The notes under the pieces were generated by a model, which saw nothing but the letters and a program-made list of their open reading frames with translations, was not told the origin of the DNA and made no database searches. A program made the translations under genes and the position numbers. From an uncultured Muribaculaceae bacterium (lineage in GTDB: Bacteria > Bacteroidota > Bacteroidia > Bacteroidales > Muribaculaceae), in contig CAJUPY010000005.1 of assembly GCA_910588035.1 (NCBI GenBank), forward strand, positions 11,188 through 75,187: a DNA stretch of 64,000 nucleotides, given 5' to 3'. Below, in pieces: positions 1 to 7,829 of the stretch. The first letter of the stretch is position 1. Each line of letters begins with the position of its first letter.

Positions 1-642
1 GATATATATATGCAGTTAACTCCTTCCCAGCCAAAAGTCATAGACTTTAAGTTTGATTACGATTATGATTGGGACTATGATGATTTAGGCATAGACGGCG
101 GTATTTTAGAATTGACATTGGAAATTGATGACGATGTAGAAAGAATATTCATGATCTGCCCTGATTTTTATGGCCATTTATTTCAAAAGCCGGACGACGA
201 TCGGTTTTTCTTTGGCGAATATCATACGGTAAATAAAATTGCGCCACGGAAAACAACAATTACTATTGATCGGGTGGAATGGGGTATTTTCATGAAATTA
301 TCAGCTATTAATCGTTATGGAACAAGTCAAAGTCTGATTGTCAACACTACCGATTTCATTACTGATCCAAAGGTATTGGAACGCATTAACTCGTTGAACC
401 CCAATGCTTCGATAGACAGCGAGCCGTTAAATGAACCAGAAATAATTTATAGCAGAGATGAACTCAATGTCAACGGAGAAATAAACGATTTCAAAATAGA
501 AATCTATAACATTGTCGGTCATAAATTACTTGATAATCAAAATGAACGTATGATAGATATCTCCGGTCTGCCCTCCGGCGTTTTCGTCGTGTTACTAAAA
601 ACAGATAACCAAATTATCAAAACCTTAAAAATATCAAGATGA
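1..642 (+). CDS. C-terminal part of an exported protein with T9SS-like tail (5' end outside window)
   Basis: The frame is open to the left edge; the first in-frame ATG is at 10 but has no signal peptide behind it, so the gene most likely starts outside the window. The visible 213 residues hold a D/Y-rich beta-strand region (residues ~13-35) resembling a fibronectin-III-type or Ig-like fold (ending around NTTDFITDP), then a linker, then a tail of about 65 residues with the pattern IEIYNIVGHKL ... DISGLPSGVFVV ... IIKTLKISR. That tail is the classic type A T9SS sorting-domain pattern (strand, G-h-x-V/L, LPSGxYvv, terminal K-rich strand). The stop overlaps the next ATG (ATGA), so it is co-translated with the next short gene. 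The DNA is clearly AT-richer than the rest of the window. Function unknown; export to the surface through T9SS is inferred. Confidence 0.75.
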   Translation, partial: DIYMQLTPSQPKVIDFKFDYDYDWDYDDLGIDGGILELTLEIDDDVERIFMICPDFYGHLFQKPDDDRFFFGEYHTVNKIAPRKTTITIDRVEWGIFMKLSAINRYGTSQSLIVNTTDFITDPKVLERINSLNPNASIDSEPLNEPEIIYSRDELNVNGEINDFKIEIYNIVGHKLLDNQNERMIDISGLPSGVFVVLLKTDNQIIKTLKISR

Positions 643-975
643 AAAAGTCAATCTTACTAACTGCACTTCTATGCTTGCTGCCTGTAGTATCGTACGGCCA
701 AAAACCGATTGAAACCTATACATACGGAACTGACGAGATACATGAACGATTGTCTCAACTTAAAGCTATACATATTATTGGACATGAGCATGCACTTCGA
801 CAACACGGTTATCTATATTGTCAGACTGAACAGCATAGATCAGACTCCGGTCAAGACATTCGATTCGCTGAACGACGGATCGTCATTGGATATTTCTGAC
901 ATACCGTCGGGATTATATGTGCTGACCTGTAAAGACCGCAGTGGAAAAATTCACTCGTTTAAATTTGTTAAATAG
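639..975 (+). pseudogene. Small signal peptide plus T9SS-tail protein, broken by a frameshift
   Basis: The ATG at 639 opens a clear signal peptide (MKKSILLTALLCLLPVVSYG, cleavage near Gly-Gln), then runs out of homology and stops at 899. A second frame, shifted by +1 base and ending at 975, carries the C-terminal half: residues reading VKTFDSLNDGSSLDISDIPSG followed by LYVLTCKD and a basic end FKFVK, the T9SS-like tail. Reading both together gives one protein of about 112 residues with the frameshift somewhere between about 745 and 790. It overlaps the preceding gene by four bases and shares its low GC. There is almost no cargo between signal peptide and tail, so it may be a decayed remnant of a longer protein, or a sequencing error may have split a tiny intact gene. 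Confidence 0.6.
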
Positions 976-985
976 CTAAGAAGTC

Positions 986-1020
986 GGGAGGGAGAAGAAA
1001 ATACCTCCCTATTATTTTTT
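986..1020 (+). terminator. Rho-independent terminator after the T9SS-tailed pair
   Basis: GGGAGG at 986-991 pairs with CCTCCC at 1004-1009, followed by a T-rich run to 1020. It sits 11 bases after the stop at 975. Confidence 0.75.
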
Positions 1021-1044
1021 CTGCCAGGAGATTTGCACGTCAAA

Positions 1045-1076
1045 TTTGGATATTAAGGCATAAAGGCGTAATTTTG
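1045..1076 (+). promoter_or_regulatory. Bacteroidetes-type promoter for the aldose epimerase gene
   Basis: TTTG (1045-1048), 20-base spacer, TAATTTTG (1069-1076), matching the known TTTG/TAnnTTTG consensus of Bacteroidetes. It covers the in-frame TTG-type start at 1074 and therefore favours the ATG at 1104 as the true start. Confidence 0.75.
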
Positions 1077-1103
1077 CGAGAAACATTAAACAATCACATT
1101 ATC

Positions 1104-2255
1104 ATGAAAATGGAATTAAAATCGATTATTCTTGGCGGAGCTGCGATCCTCGCGATGTCAGTTGCCTCATGTGGCGGCGAGAGCAAGCCCACGCTGACCA
1201 AGTCGGGACTTGACCCCGAGAACTTCAAGGCCGTACACAACGGCAAGGAGACAGCCCTCTACACTTTGACCAACGCAAACGGCATGGAAGCGTGCATCAC
1301 CAACTATGGCGGCCGCATCGTTTCGCTCATGGTGCCCGACCGCGACGGCAACCTCGTTGACGTGGTCATAGGGTTCGACTCAATAGCCGATTACATCAAC
1401 ATCGACTCCAACTACGGTGCCGCCATAGGCCGCTACGGCAACCGCATCAACCAGGGACGCTTCACCCTCAACGACTCAACATACCAGTTGCCGCAGAACG
1501 ATGGTCCCCACTCTCTTCACGGCGGTCCGATCGGATTTCACCACTCGGTCTGGGACGCTGAGCAGCCCAACGACTCCACCCTCAAGATTCACCTTCTCTC
1601 ACCCGACGGCGAGGCCGGCTACCCGGGAAATCTCGATGTCAACATCGTCTACACCCTTCTGCCCGACAACTCTATCGACATCGCCTATGAGGCAACCACC
1701 GACAAACCGTCGATCGTCAACCTGACAAACCACGCCTATTTCTGCCTGAGCGGCGATCCGTCGAAAGACATTCTCGGCGAAATCATGTTCATAGATGCCG
1801 ACAGCATAACCCCGATCGACAGCACTTTCATGACAACAGGCGAGATGATGGCGGTCGAAGGCACTCCGTTTGACTTCACAACAGCCAAGGCTATCGGTCA
1901 AGACATGAAGGCCGACAACGACCAGTTGCGCTACGGCAACGGAATAGACCACAACTACGTGCTCAACAAAAAAGGTGACATCAACAACGAGGCAATCACA
2001 ATCACCGATCAGACAACCGGCATCGTTCTGTCTATGTTCACCGACGAACCGGGCATCCAGGTCTATACCGGCAACTTCCTCGACGGCTCAGTCAAGGGTA
2101 AAGGAAACCTGCCTCACGCAAACCGCGCCGCAATCTGCATCGAGTCACAGCACTATCCCGACTCACCCAACAAGCCACAGTGGCCTTCGGTTATAGTTAA
2201 TCCGGGCGACACCTACACAAGCCACACAATCTACCGCTTCTCGACCGACAAATAA
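1104..2255 (+). CDS. Aldose 1-epimerase (galactose mutarotase) family lipoprotein
   Basis: 383 residues. The start at ATG 1104 is chosen because the promoter lies just upstream and a lipoprotein signal follows immediately (hydrophobic stretch ending SVASC-GGE, lipobox Cys near residue 23). The body is a full-length GalM-type beta-sandwich: the substrate His motif PHSLHGG (~residue 140), the catalytic-His region LTNHAYFCLSG (~residue 215), and the catalytic-Glu region AICIESQHYPDSPN near the C-terminus. The family interconverts alpha and beta anomers of galactose, glucose and related sugars. Bacteroidales often carry extra exported copies tied to surface glycan use, and the lipobox here places it in the periplasm or outer membrane rather than in the cytosolic Leloir pathway. 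It is a single-gene unit between its own promoter and a hairpin. The exact sugar is not readable from sequence. Confidence 0.88.
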   Translation: MKMELKSIILGGAAILAMSVASCGGESKPTLTKSGLDPENFKAVHNGKETALYTLTNANGMEACITNYGGRIVSLMVPDRDGNLVDVVIGFDSIADYINIDSNYGAAIGRYGNRINQGRFTLNDSTYQLPQNDGPHSLHGGPIGFHHSVWDAEQPNDSTLKIHLLSPDGEAGYPGNLDVNIVYTLLPDNSIDIAYEATTDKPSIVNLTNHAYFCLSGDPSKDILGEIMFIDADSITPIDSTFMTTGEMMAVEGTPFDFTTAKAIGQDMKADNDQLRYGNGIDHNYVLNKKGDINNEAITITDQTTGIVLSMFTDEPGIQVYTGNFLDGSVKGKGNLPHANRAAICIESQHYPDSPNKPQWPSVIVNPGDTYTSHTIYRFSTDK

Positions 2256-2280
2256 GTTGAAAGCACAGCAATAGAACATA

Positions 2281-2318
2281 ATCCCGGATTGACATTTTGA
2301 AGTGTCAGTCCGGGATTT
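2281..2318 (+). terminator. Hairpin after the epimerase gene
   Basis: ATCCCGGATTGACA (2281-2294) pairs with TGTCAGTCCGGGAT (2303-2316), 14 bp with one G-T pair and an 8-base loop. Only a short T run follows, so it is a weak intrinsic terminator or a 3'-end stabiliser. Confidence 0.6.
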
Positions 2319-2427
2319 CCATTATAGTCATGAAATTGGCATTTAGGTCGAACTAAATTAAACCTTCAGACCTTTATTTAATCAGAGATAGAAACAAAAA
2401 CACATAATGATATAAAAACCAAGCGAA

Positions 2428-3420
2428 ATGAGACGATTCTGGAATATACTGACAATATGCTTCTTCTGCGGAATTCTCGTATCCTCGCCGTTCGACACAA
2501 CGGCGCAGAACCGCCGCGGCCATGGACATGAAAACTCCTCACACAACAATAACAACGGTGGTCGAGGCAGCAACCGCCGTGGCTCAGAACGCCGCAACCA
2601 CGACAACCGGCAGCGTCCGGGCAACTCAAACAAAAATCATCAGCGACCCGACAACAACAAGCACCAGCGACCCGGAAACGACAACCACCAACGGCCCGGA
2701 AAACCGGGTAACAACTACCGCCCCGGCAACAGTAACGGACACCATAATAAACCGGGAAACAATTTCCGCCCCGGCAACAACCACAGACCTGACCACACTC
2801 CAAACTACCGCCCCGGCCACAACAACCACAAACCGAAACCCGCACCGGTTTACCGGCCCGGCCACAACAACTTCAACAAGCATCACGGCCACGGCCACAG
2901 ACCGACTTTGCCTCCGCCGCCACCCTACCGCCCCTACCGCTATGCTCCACGGGCCTGGCACCGTCCGGTTCCACCGCCCCACTTCCGTCCACACTACCAT
3001 GTGTCGCCACTGCAGGCTATTCTTGGATTCACATTCGGAACTGCACTCAATGTCAGCCTCAATCTGCTTAACAGCGGCAACTACAGCATCGACGGCTATG
3101 GAGACAACCGTGTCTATCTGCGCGATGTCTCGGCCATGAACTGCTACTGGCCCGATGCGACACTCTACTACAACAACGGCATGTTGCAGTCGTCGACATT
3201 CAGCTACTCGACATCGTATTTCGACAACGGCCGCTACAACAACGTCTACAACGTTCTTGTCAACACTTATGGCATGCCTGTCTCAACCCGCCACTCCGGC
3301 AACATGATGTCTGCGACATGGTGGGGCTACAACAACCAATATGTCACTCTCGAATTTCAGCCTCTCTACTCGCCCGGTGGAAGCCTGCGCTACTACACGA
3401 CGCTTGTGATGGGCAACTGA
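2428..3420 (+). CDS. Exported His/Asn/Arg/Pro-rich repeat protein with C-terminal globular domain
   Basis: 330 residues, not assigned to a family. Residues 1-27 form a signal peptide (hydrophobic run ILTICFFCGILV, then TTAQN). Residues ~28-175 are low-complexity, built from degenerate units such as QRPGNDNH, YRPGN and FRPGNNHRP, with many His and Arg and a HGHGHRP patch, then a proline run (PPPPPYRPYRY). Residues ~190-330 look folded, with a conserved-looking segment of aromatic beta strands (SPLQAILGFTFGTALN ... YWPDATLYYNNG ... WWGYNNQYVTLEF). The basic, His-rich stretch could bind metal, nucleic acid or polyanionic glycans; that is inference. It ends 51 bases from a convergent GH28 gene and has no visible operon partner. 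The high A/C content of the repeat region explains the long spurious frames on both strands there. Confidence 0.75.
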   Translation: MRRFWNILTICFFCGILVSSPFDTTAQNRRGHGHENSSHNNNNGGRGSNRRGSERRNHDNRQRPGNSNKNHQRPDNNKHQRPGNDNHQRPGKPGNNYRPGNSNGHHNKPGNNFRPGNNHRPDHTPNYRPGHNNHKPKPAPVYRPGHNNFNKHHGHGHRPTLPPPPPYRPYRYAPRAWHRPVPPPHFRPHYHVSPLQAILGFTFGTALNVSLNLLNSGNYSIDGYGDNRVYLRDVSAMNCYWPDATLYYNNGMLQSSTFSYSTSYFDNGRYNNVYNVLVNTYGMPVSTRHSGNMMSATWWGYNNQYVTLEFQPLYSPGGSLRYYTTLVMGN

Positions 3421-3471
3421 CAACAGACATGCCATAGGCATCTCCCTGCCTGTCTCTCAGTCTTGTGGAAG

Positions 3472-4971
3472 TCAACGGTCAATGACCTTCACATTTTCTG
3501 ATCTGAAGATGACGATTTTTTCAACCCCATCGGCTGTCGGAGCGTCAATATCACTCAGACGCGCACCGTTGACATCATCGAGAACTACCGCAGGACGGTA
3601 GTCCGGACGCACACAGTCAAACACCATGTCTGAAACTTTCAGACCGTCGACATGGCGCGCATAGAGACCATAGGCCGGAGTCTGTCCGGCAAATTTCGGC
3701 TCAGGATAGTGGGTAGACTGCTCACGGTAGTCTTTGTCGACCAGTTCGCGCGCACCGCCGCCACGAAATTTGAGCCTGATATTGCTGAGAGAGATGTCAC
3801 GAAGCGGCTCGCCCGGCATTCCTGTGACTATTATCGAACAAAGCGAGTCACAGTCGTCGGCAACTATGTTTGAGATTTTGATGTCGCGGGCGGTCGAATT
3901 ATGTGTCAGATCGTTCGGGCCCCTGTTCCGGCATCCTGTGGTTATATAGACCGGATAGTGATGAACGTGGCTCATGGAGATGTTGTTGACCACAATATTC
4001 TCCATTATTCCACGGTCTACCGACTCAAAGGCAAGCCCGCTCGAATAATTGAAGGTGCAGTTGGACAACGCTATGTTGCGGTAACCGCCGTTAGATTCGG
4101 TTCCGAGTTTGAAACGTCCGCACACCCAATTGACTTTCTCCGGAATGTATGTTCCGTCGAGAAGCGAACCACACTTATATCCGGTCACATTGCAGTTTGT
4201 GACCGCAATATGCTCACAGATAACCGGTTTTTTGAGGGCATAAGAACTTTTCAATACGATAGCGTCGTCACTCGGGGTGTTGACCCGGCAGTTTGTGATC
4301 GTCATGTATTTACAACAGTCTATGTCAATGCCGTCGCGATTTGTGTCGATTGTCAGATTGTCGAGCGTAGACAGGTCACAACCGGTCATTATCACGGCAA
4401 AATGCCCTCCGCGATAGATGGTGATGTCGCGCAAGGTCACCCGTCTGCATAGTTTCAGCGCGATTGCCTTGTCGCCCGTTCCGATCGAACCGCCCTGGAC
4501 ATTCCCGGCCTTCTCTGTATCTTTTTTTGTCAGACCCGCCCCATCAATCATTCCGTGGCCCGTGATGCTGACATTGGTCTGGCCCTCGGCCCAGATAAGC
4601 GAATTGTGGAAATAGGTGTGGCCGCCGTCTTGATATTCAGGAAATCCACCGAATGACTCGCTCTCGTCATATGCTTTCATTTCGGCGGGTGCAGCAAGAA
4701 TTATCGCCCCTGCCGAAAGATGAAAGTCTATATTTGATCTCAATCTGATGCTACCGCAAAGATATGTTCCGGCAGGCACCAGAACCTGACCGCCACCACC
4801 GGCCACTGCCGCCTCTATGGCCGCATTGATTGCCGGTGAGTCAAGTGTCTTTCCATCTCCTTTTGCACCATAATCACAAACATTATATTGATTTACGGCT
4901 CTGCCCACGACTGCCGCCAGAAACGCCATAGCCAGAAACATGAATCTCATGTATCTCAATTTTAAAGTCAA
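3472..4971 (-). CDS. Glycoside hydrolase family 28 (polygalacturonase-like), secreted
   Basis: 499 residues from the first ATG; the ATG seven codons in (MRFMFLAMAF) also fits, since the signal peptide runs to about GRAVNQ. The N-terminus has the usual pectate-lyase-superfamily opening YNVCDYGAKGDGKTLDSPAI and the strand GGQVLVPAGTYLCGSIRL. The right-handed beta-helix core carries the GH28 acidic residues: TNRDGIDIDCC (in place of NTDGID), PSDDAIVLKS and RFKLGTESNGG (replacing the usual G-H-G region). The family cleaves alpha-galacturonic or rhamnogalacturonan linkages of pectin. The missing His in the GHG-type motif occurs in several Bacteroidales GH28 subgroups, so the substrate is uncertain. 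It lies 24 bases after upp on the same strand and may be co-transcribed with it, although no functional link is evident. Confidence 0.85.
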   Translation of the reverse strand: MTLKLRYMRFMFLAMAFLAAVVGRAVNQYNVCDYGAKGDGKTLDSPAINAAIEAAVAGGGGQVLVPAGTYLCGSIRLRSNIDFHLSAGAIILAAPAEMKAYDESESFGGFPEYQDGGHTYFHNSLIWAEGQTNVSITGHGMIDGAGLTKKDTEKAGNVQGGSIGTGDKAIALKLCRRVTLRDITIYRGGHFAVIMTGCDLSTLDNLTIDTNRDGIDIDCCKYMTITNCRVNTPSDDAIVLKSSYALKKPVICEHIAVTNCNVTGYKCGSLLDGTYIPEKVNWVCGRFKLGTESNGGYRNIALSNCTFNYSSGLAFESVDRGIMENIVVNNISMSHVHHYPVYITTGCRNRGPNDLTHNSTARDIKISNIVADDCDSLCSIIVTGMPGEPLRDISLSNIRLKFRGGGARELVDKDYREQSTHYPEPKFAGQTPAYGLYARHVDGLKVSDMVFDCVRPDYRPAVVLDDVNGARLSDIDAPTADGVEKIVIFRSENVKVIDR

Positions 4972-4995
4972 ACCATATTTTTTTGATTGGCTAAC

Positions 4996-5649
4996 CTACT
5001 CCTTTATTCCGTATGCAAGGTCTCCGGCATCGCCAAGTCCGGGTACGATATAGGAGTGGGAGTTTATCTCATCGTCGACCGCACCTATCCAGAGAGTGGT
5101 CTTGTGGGCGGGGAATGTCTTCTTTATGTATTCGACTGCCTGTTTTGAGGCTATAACCGAACATACATGGATGTGCGACGGATCACCCTTGGTCAGCAAT
5201 GCACGATAGCTAAGCTCCATTGACGCGCCTGTAGCGAGCATAGGGTCGGCAATGATCAGGGTCTTACCGTCAAGACGCGGCGATGCGAGATACTCGATGC
5301 AGATATCGAAATTTTCTTTCTCCTTATATTTGCGGTACGCGCTTACGAAAGCGTTCTCGGCATGGTCGAAATAGTTCAGGAAACCCTGATGGAAAGGCAC
5401 ACCGGCGCGGAAAATCGTCGCCAGCACAAGCGGCGTGTCGATCAGCTCACATTTTGCCGTGGCAAGCGGAGTCTCGATCTCGGCGGTGCGGTAAGAGAGA
5501 GTGCGGCTGATCTCAAATGCCATTATCTCGCCGATGCGTTCGAGATTGCGACGGAAACGCAACATGTCTTTCTGAACGTTCACGTCGCGCAACTCGGCCA
5601 TGTACTGATTCACGAGAGAGGGATATTCTGCAAAATTGACTGTTTTCAT
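4996..5649 (-). CDS. upp: Uracil phosphoribosyltransferase
   Basis: 217 residues, typical length. The enzyme makes UMP from uracil and PRPP in cytosolic pyrimidine salvage. Visible signatures are the PRPP-binding loop IIADPMLATGASM (about residues 128-140), the flexible-loop Arg region, and the C-terminal uracil-binding motif YIVPGLGDAGDLAYG. The start is the ATG at 5649 giving MKTVNFAEYPSLVNQY. A promoter-like TACCTTTG lies upstream on the same strand (5689 to 5682). The 350-base gap upstream separates it from tpx and holds the DnaA-box-like cluster. Confidence 0.95.
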   Translation of the reverse strand: MKTVNFAEYPSLVNQYMAELRDVNVQKDMLRFRRNLERIGEIMAFEISRTLSYRTAEIETPLATAKCELIDTPLVLATIFRAGVPFHQGFLNYFDHAENAFVSAYRKYKEKENFDICIEYLASPRLDGKTLIIADPMLATGASMELSYRALLTKGDPSHIHVCSVIASKQAVEYIKKTFPAHKTTLWIGAVDDEINSHSYIVPGLGDAGDLAYGIKE

Positions 5650-5681
5650 GTCTTATCGGTTTTTCGTTGGTAATTATTTTT

Positions 5682-5689
5682 CAAAGGTA
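5682..5689 (-). promoter_or_regulatory. Probable -7 element for upp
   Basis: TACCTTTG read on the minus strand, a perfect TAnnTTTG match, 33 bases before the upp start. No convincing TTTG is seen at the -33 position. Confidence 0.45.
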
Positions 5690-5710
5690 GCGATTTTTTT
5701 TCACATAGAG

Positions 5711-5867
5711 TTTTCAACAGTCACATTCATCGTTATTAACACTTGTTCAACAAAGTTTTCAACACAGTGTTAATAACTCTCATAATCAGCTGACATCAAG
5801 GCCATAAATTGTAAGTAAAGCTGTTGATAACAATGTTTATAACCACAACAAAACAAGTTTTTCAACA
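5711..5867. other. Cluster of DnaA-box-like 9-mers (possible replication-origin-like region)
   Basis: In 157 gene-free bases there are TTTTCAACA three times (5711-5719, 5756-5764, 5859-5867), TGTTCAACA (5744-5752), TTATTAACA (5733-5741 plus; 5776-5768 minus) and TTATCAACA (5830-5822 minus). These are one or two mismatches from the general bacterial DnaA box TTWTNCACA. The segment is AT-rich and is flanked by a perfect 23-bp inverted repeat. Such clustering is typical of origins or of DnaA-titrating sites; whether this is oriC cannot be settled from the window. Together with the inverted repeat it fills the 350-base gap between upp and tpx. Confidence 0.4.
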
Positions 5868-5868
5868 C

Positions 5869-5947
5869 GCTTCCGCGCTCTCCGCTTTCCGTGTTTTCCA
5901 AGAGGATGTGGCCTCACAGAAGCGCGGAAAGCGGAGAGCGCGGAAGC
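5869..5947. repeat. Perfect 23-bp inverted repeat
   Basis: The 23 bases at 5869-5891 are the exact reverse complement of 5925-5947, separated by 33 bases. The arms are GC-rich (they begin GCTTCCGCGCTC). It lies 54 bases beyond the tpx stop in the direction of tpx transcription, so it could end that transcript, but no clean T tract follows on that strand. Its position beside the DnaA-box-like cluster leaves a replication-related role open. Confidence 0.8.
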
Positions 5948-6000
5948 ATGTGTCGTGTCACGATCGTCCGCCGAGACGACCCGTGTCACCGGGTGGAATC

Positions 6001-6510
6001 TCAGTCGATATTTTTCAAGACATCGAGCGCGCCTTGATAGTCGGGCTCATTTGTGATCTCCTCGACAAGGTCGCTGTAGACAACGTTCGATTCCCTGTCG
6101 ATGACGATCACCGCACGGGCAAGAAGTCCGGCAAGAGGACCGTCGACAATCTGAAGACCATATTTCTGAGAGAACACGGGCGAACGGAAAGCCGACCCGA
6201 TCTCGACATTGGTTATGCCCTCGGCTGAGCAGAAACGACCGGCCGCAAACGGGAGGTCCATCGAGACACACAAGACAACGGTGTCGGGCAACGATGCGGC
6301 CTCGGCATTGAAGCGGCGCACAGATGCAGCGCAGACGGGGGTATCGAGACTTGGGAAAATGTTCATGACAACGCGCTTTCCGCGGTGGTCAGAGCAATGA
6401 ATTTCTTTCAGTTCGGGAGAGACGAGTGTGTAGCAGGGAGCTTTCTCGCCGACGCGTGGAATAGATCCGTAGGTGTGGCACGGCGTGCCTTTGAAATAAA
6501 TTGTATCCAT
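6001..6510 (-). CDS. tpx: Thiol peroxidase (Tpx-type atypical 2-Cys peroxiredoxin)
   Basis: 169 residues, normal length. It reduces alkyl and hydrogen peroxides using thioredoxin. The peroxidatic Cys is in PSLDTPVCAASVRRFN (about residue 60) and the resolving Cys is in RFCSAEGITNVE (about residue 93), with the Tpx spacing of about 34 residues. The opening IYFKGTPCHTYGSIPRVGEKAP and the closing EITNEPDYQGAL are both typical Tpx. It follows the 6538-7716 gene by 27 bases on the same strand and is probably co-transcribed with it, which is notable because that gene ends in a thioredoxin-like domain. Confidence 0.95.
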   Translation of the reverse strand: MDTIYFKGTPCHTYGSIPRVGEKAPCYTLVSPELKEIHCSDHRGKRVVMNIFPSLDTPVCAASVRRFNAEAASLPDTVVLCVSMDLPFAAGRFCSAEGITNVEIGSAFRSPVFSQKYGLQIVDGPLAGLLARAVIVIDRESNVVYSDLVEEITNEPDYQGALDVLKNID

Positions 6511-6537
6511 TGTTATACAGGTTTTTACTTTTTTCGG

Positions 6538-7716
6538 TTATTGTGCCAAAGCGATTTTCTCTATAACAATCGTAGACATCTCTTTGTTGAATCCGATCAC
6601 AACATCTTTGACTTTTCCGTCGGTTCCGGCAAAGATCAAAGTCGGAAACGAGGTGACGCCACAGTCGCGTGCAAGTCCGCGTGCCGACACCAGAAGATGT
6701 TCACCGGCCTGCAGATCAGGCACAGCATTTTCAGCCGCATCTACATCGGAACTCACAAAAGCATATATGACATCGGCCGCACCCGGAAGCATCGCCACTC
6801 CGTCGCGTATCGCCCTCACTGTCTCGGGGTTGGTGGCGATCGCCTGGTCGAGAACGGCTATAAGCGTCGGACATCTGAATTCGTCGCCCTTCTGACGTTG
6901 ATAACGTTGTCCGGTCGAAGTCGGCACCGAGAATGCCGGAAGATATTTTCCGCGCATGTTCTCGATCGTGAAATTGCTCTCGCGGTAATTGTCAAACACA
7001 TCGGGGTAGCGTGATGCCAACGCCTGCTCCGTCAGCAGGACCATAGGTTCATCACCGGCCGTGTCATATTTCATCACCAACACCTGCTCCGACAACGTGG
7101 TCGGGTTGTTTTCAAACTCCACAAGCCTCGGCATCGCAGTTTCCCTGTCAAAGACATAGAGCACGTTCTTGCCGATGAACCCATTGACAGTGTAACGTCC
7201 GGTCAGCACCATCGACTCCACCCCGCCGCTGACCGTGTCAGGAGTGAAACGGTATGTCCACCCTGGTTGTGTGGCTATCTCCTTGAGCTGTTCGGCAATG
7301 AACTGCGGCAACAGATTTGTGAACTGGGCATTACGCTGCACGCCCGAGCGGCCTCCGTTGATGACAAACGGAATGCTGTCCCACCCGAAGTGATATTCCT
7401 GGAGCCTGTTGTCGACATGACGGAACATGTTGCCGTCTGAGTAAGATGTGAACCCTGAAGACGCACCTGAAGCGGCCGGAAGAGTCCAGTCGATAAGATA
7501 ATCACACGGCGACAACCGGTCGACGGCTGCCGATGAACGCACCTCGACGTCATAGACAACATCGTCGCCCATCGGTTGCTGAACGGTGACGTTGACCGTC
7601 GAATGGTAGTCTTTTTTTGTCGAGAGCTGTTCGATCAGTTTGTCAAGCCCCCGGGCATGAATGCCCGGGAGTGACATCGCGAACATTACTGACAATATTG
7701 TTATTTTCCCTTTCAT
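6538..7716 (-). CDS. Periplasmic LolA-like plus degenerate thioredoxin-like protein
   Basis: 392 residues. A signal peptide (KITILSVMFAMSLPGIHARG) leads into an N-terminal beta-rich half (residues ~25-245) with the lay-out of outer-membrane-lipoprotein carrier (LolA-like) domains: repeated strands such as TVNVTVQQPMGDDVVYDVEV and GKNVLYVFDRETAMPRLVEF. After a YLPAFSVPTSTG linker, the C-terminal ~130 residues have a TlpA/thioredoxin-like lay-out with the cis-Pro segment CGVTSFPTLIFAG, but the usual CxxC is replaced by FRCPTLIAVLD, so redox activity is unlikely in the normal form. It is the first gene of a probable two-gene unit with tpx. The family is recognisable in Bacteroidales but its role is unknown; a chaperone or envelope stress function is a guess. 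Confidence 0.6.
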   Translation of the reverse strand: MKGKITILSVMFAMSLPGIHARGLDKLIEQLSTKKDYHSTVNVTVQQPMGDDVVYDVEVRSSAAVDRLSPCDYLIDWTLPAASGASSGFTSYSDGNMFRHVDNRLQEYHFGWDSIPFVINGGRSGVQRNAQFTNLLPQFIAEQLKEIATQPGWTYRFTPDTVSGGVESMVLTGRYTVNGFIGKNVLYVFDRETAMPRLVEFENNPTTLSEQVLVMKYDTAGDEPMVLLTEQALASRYPDVFDNYRESNFTIENMRGKYLPAFSVPTSTGQRYQRQKGDEFRCPTLIAVLDQAIATNPETVRAIRDGVAMLPGAADVIYAFVSSDVDAAENAVPDLQAGEHLLVSARGLARDCGVTSFPTLIFAGTDGKVKDVVIGFNKEMSTIVIEKIALAQ

Positions 7717-7829
7717 AAACTAATAGCTGATAGTGATGACATCTGATTAACACCGCCAGGCGCGTTAAAGTTCAATAAAATGTTCACGCGACCTGTTTTT
7801 TGTAGTAACTTTGTAGAAAAAGAAGATAA

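Noticed and set aside
2378..3139. Frames on both strands in the His/Asn-rich gene
   Set aside because: Low-complexity repeats leave all frames open; only the 2428-3420 frame has signal peptide and folded end.
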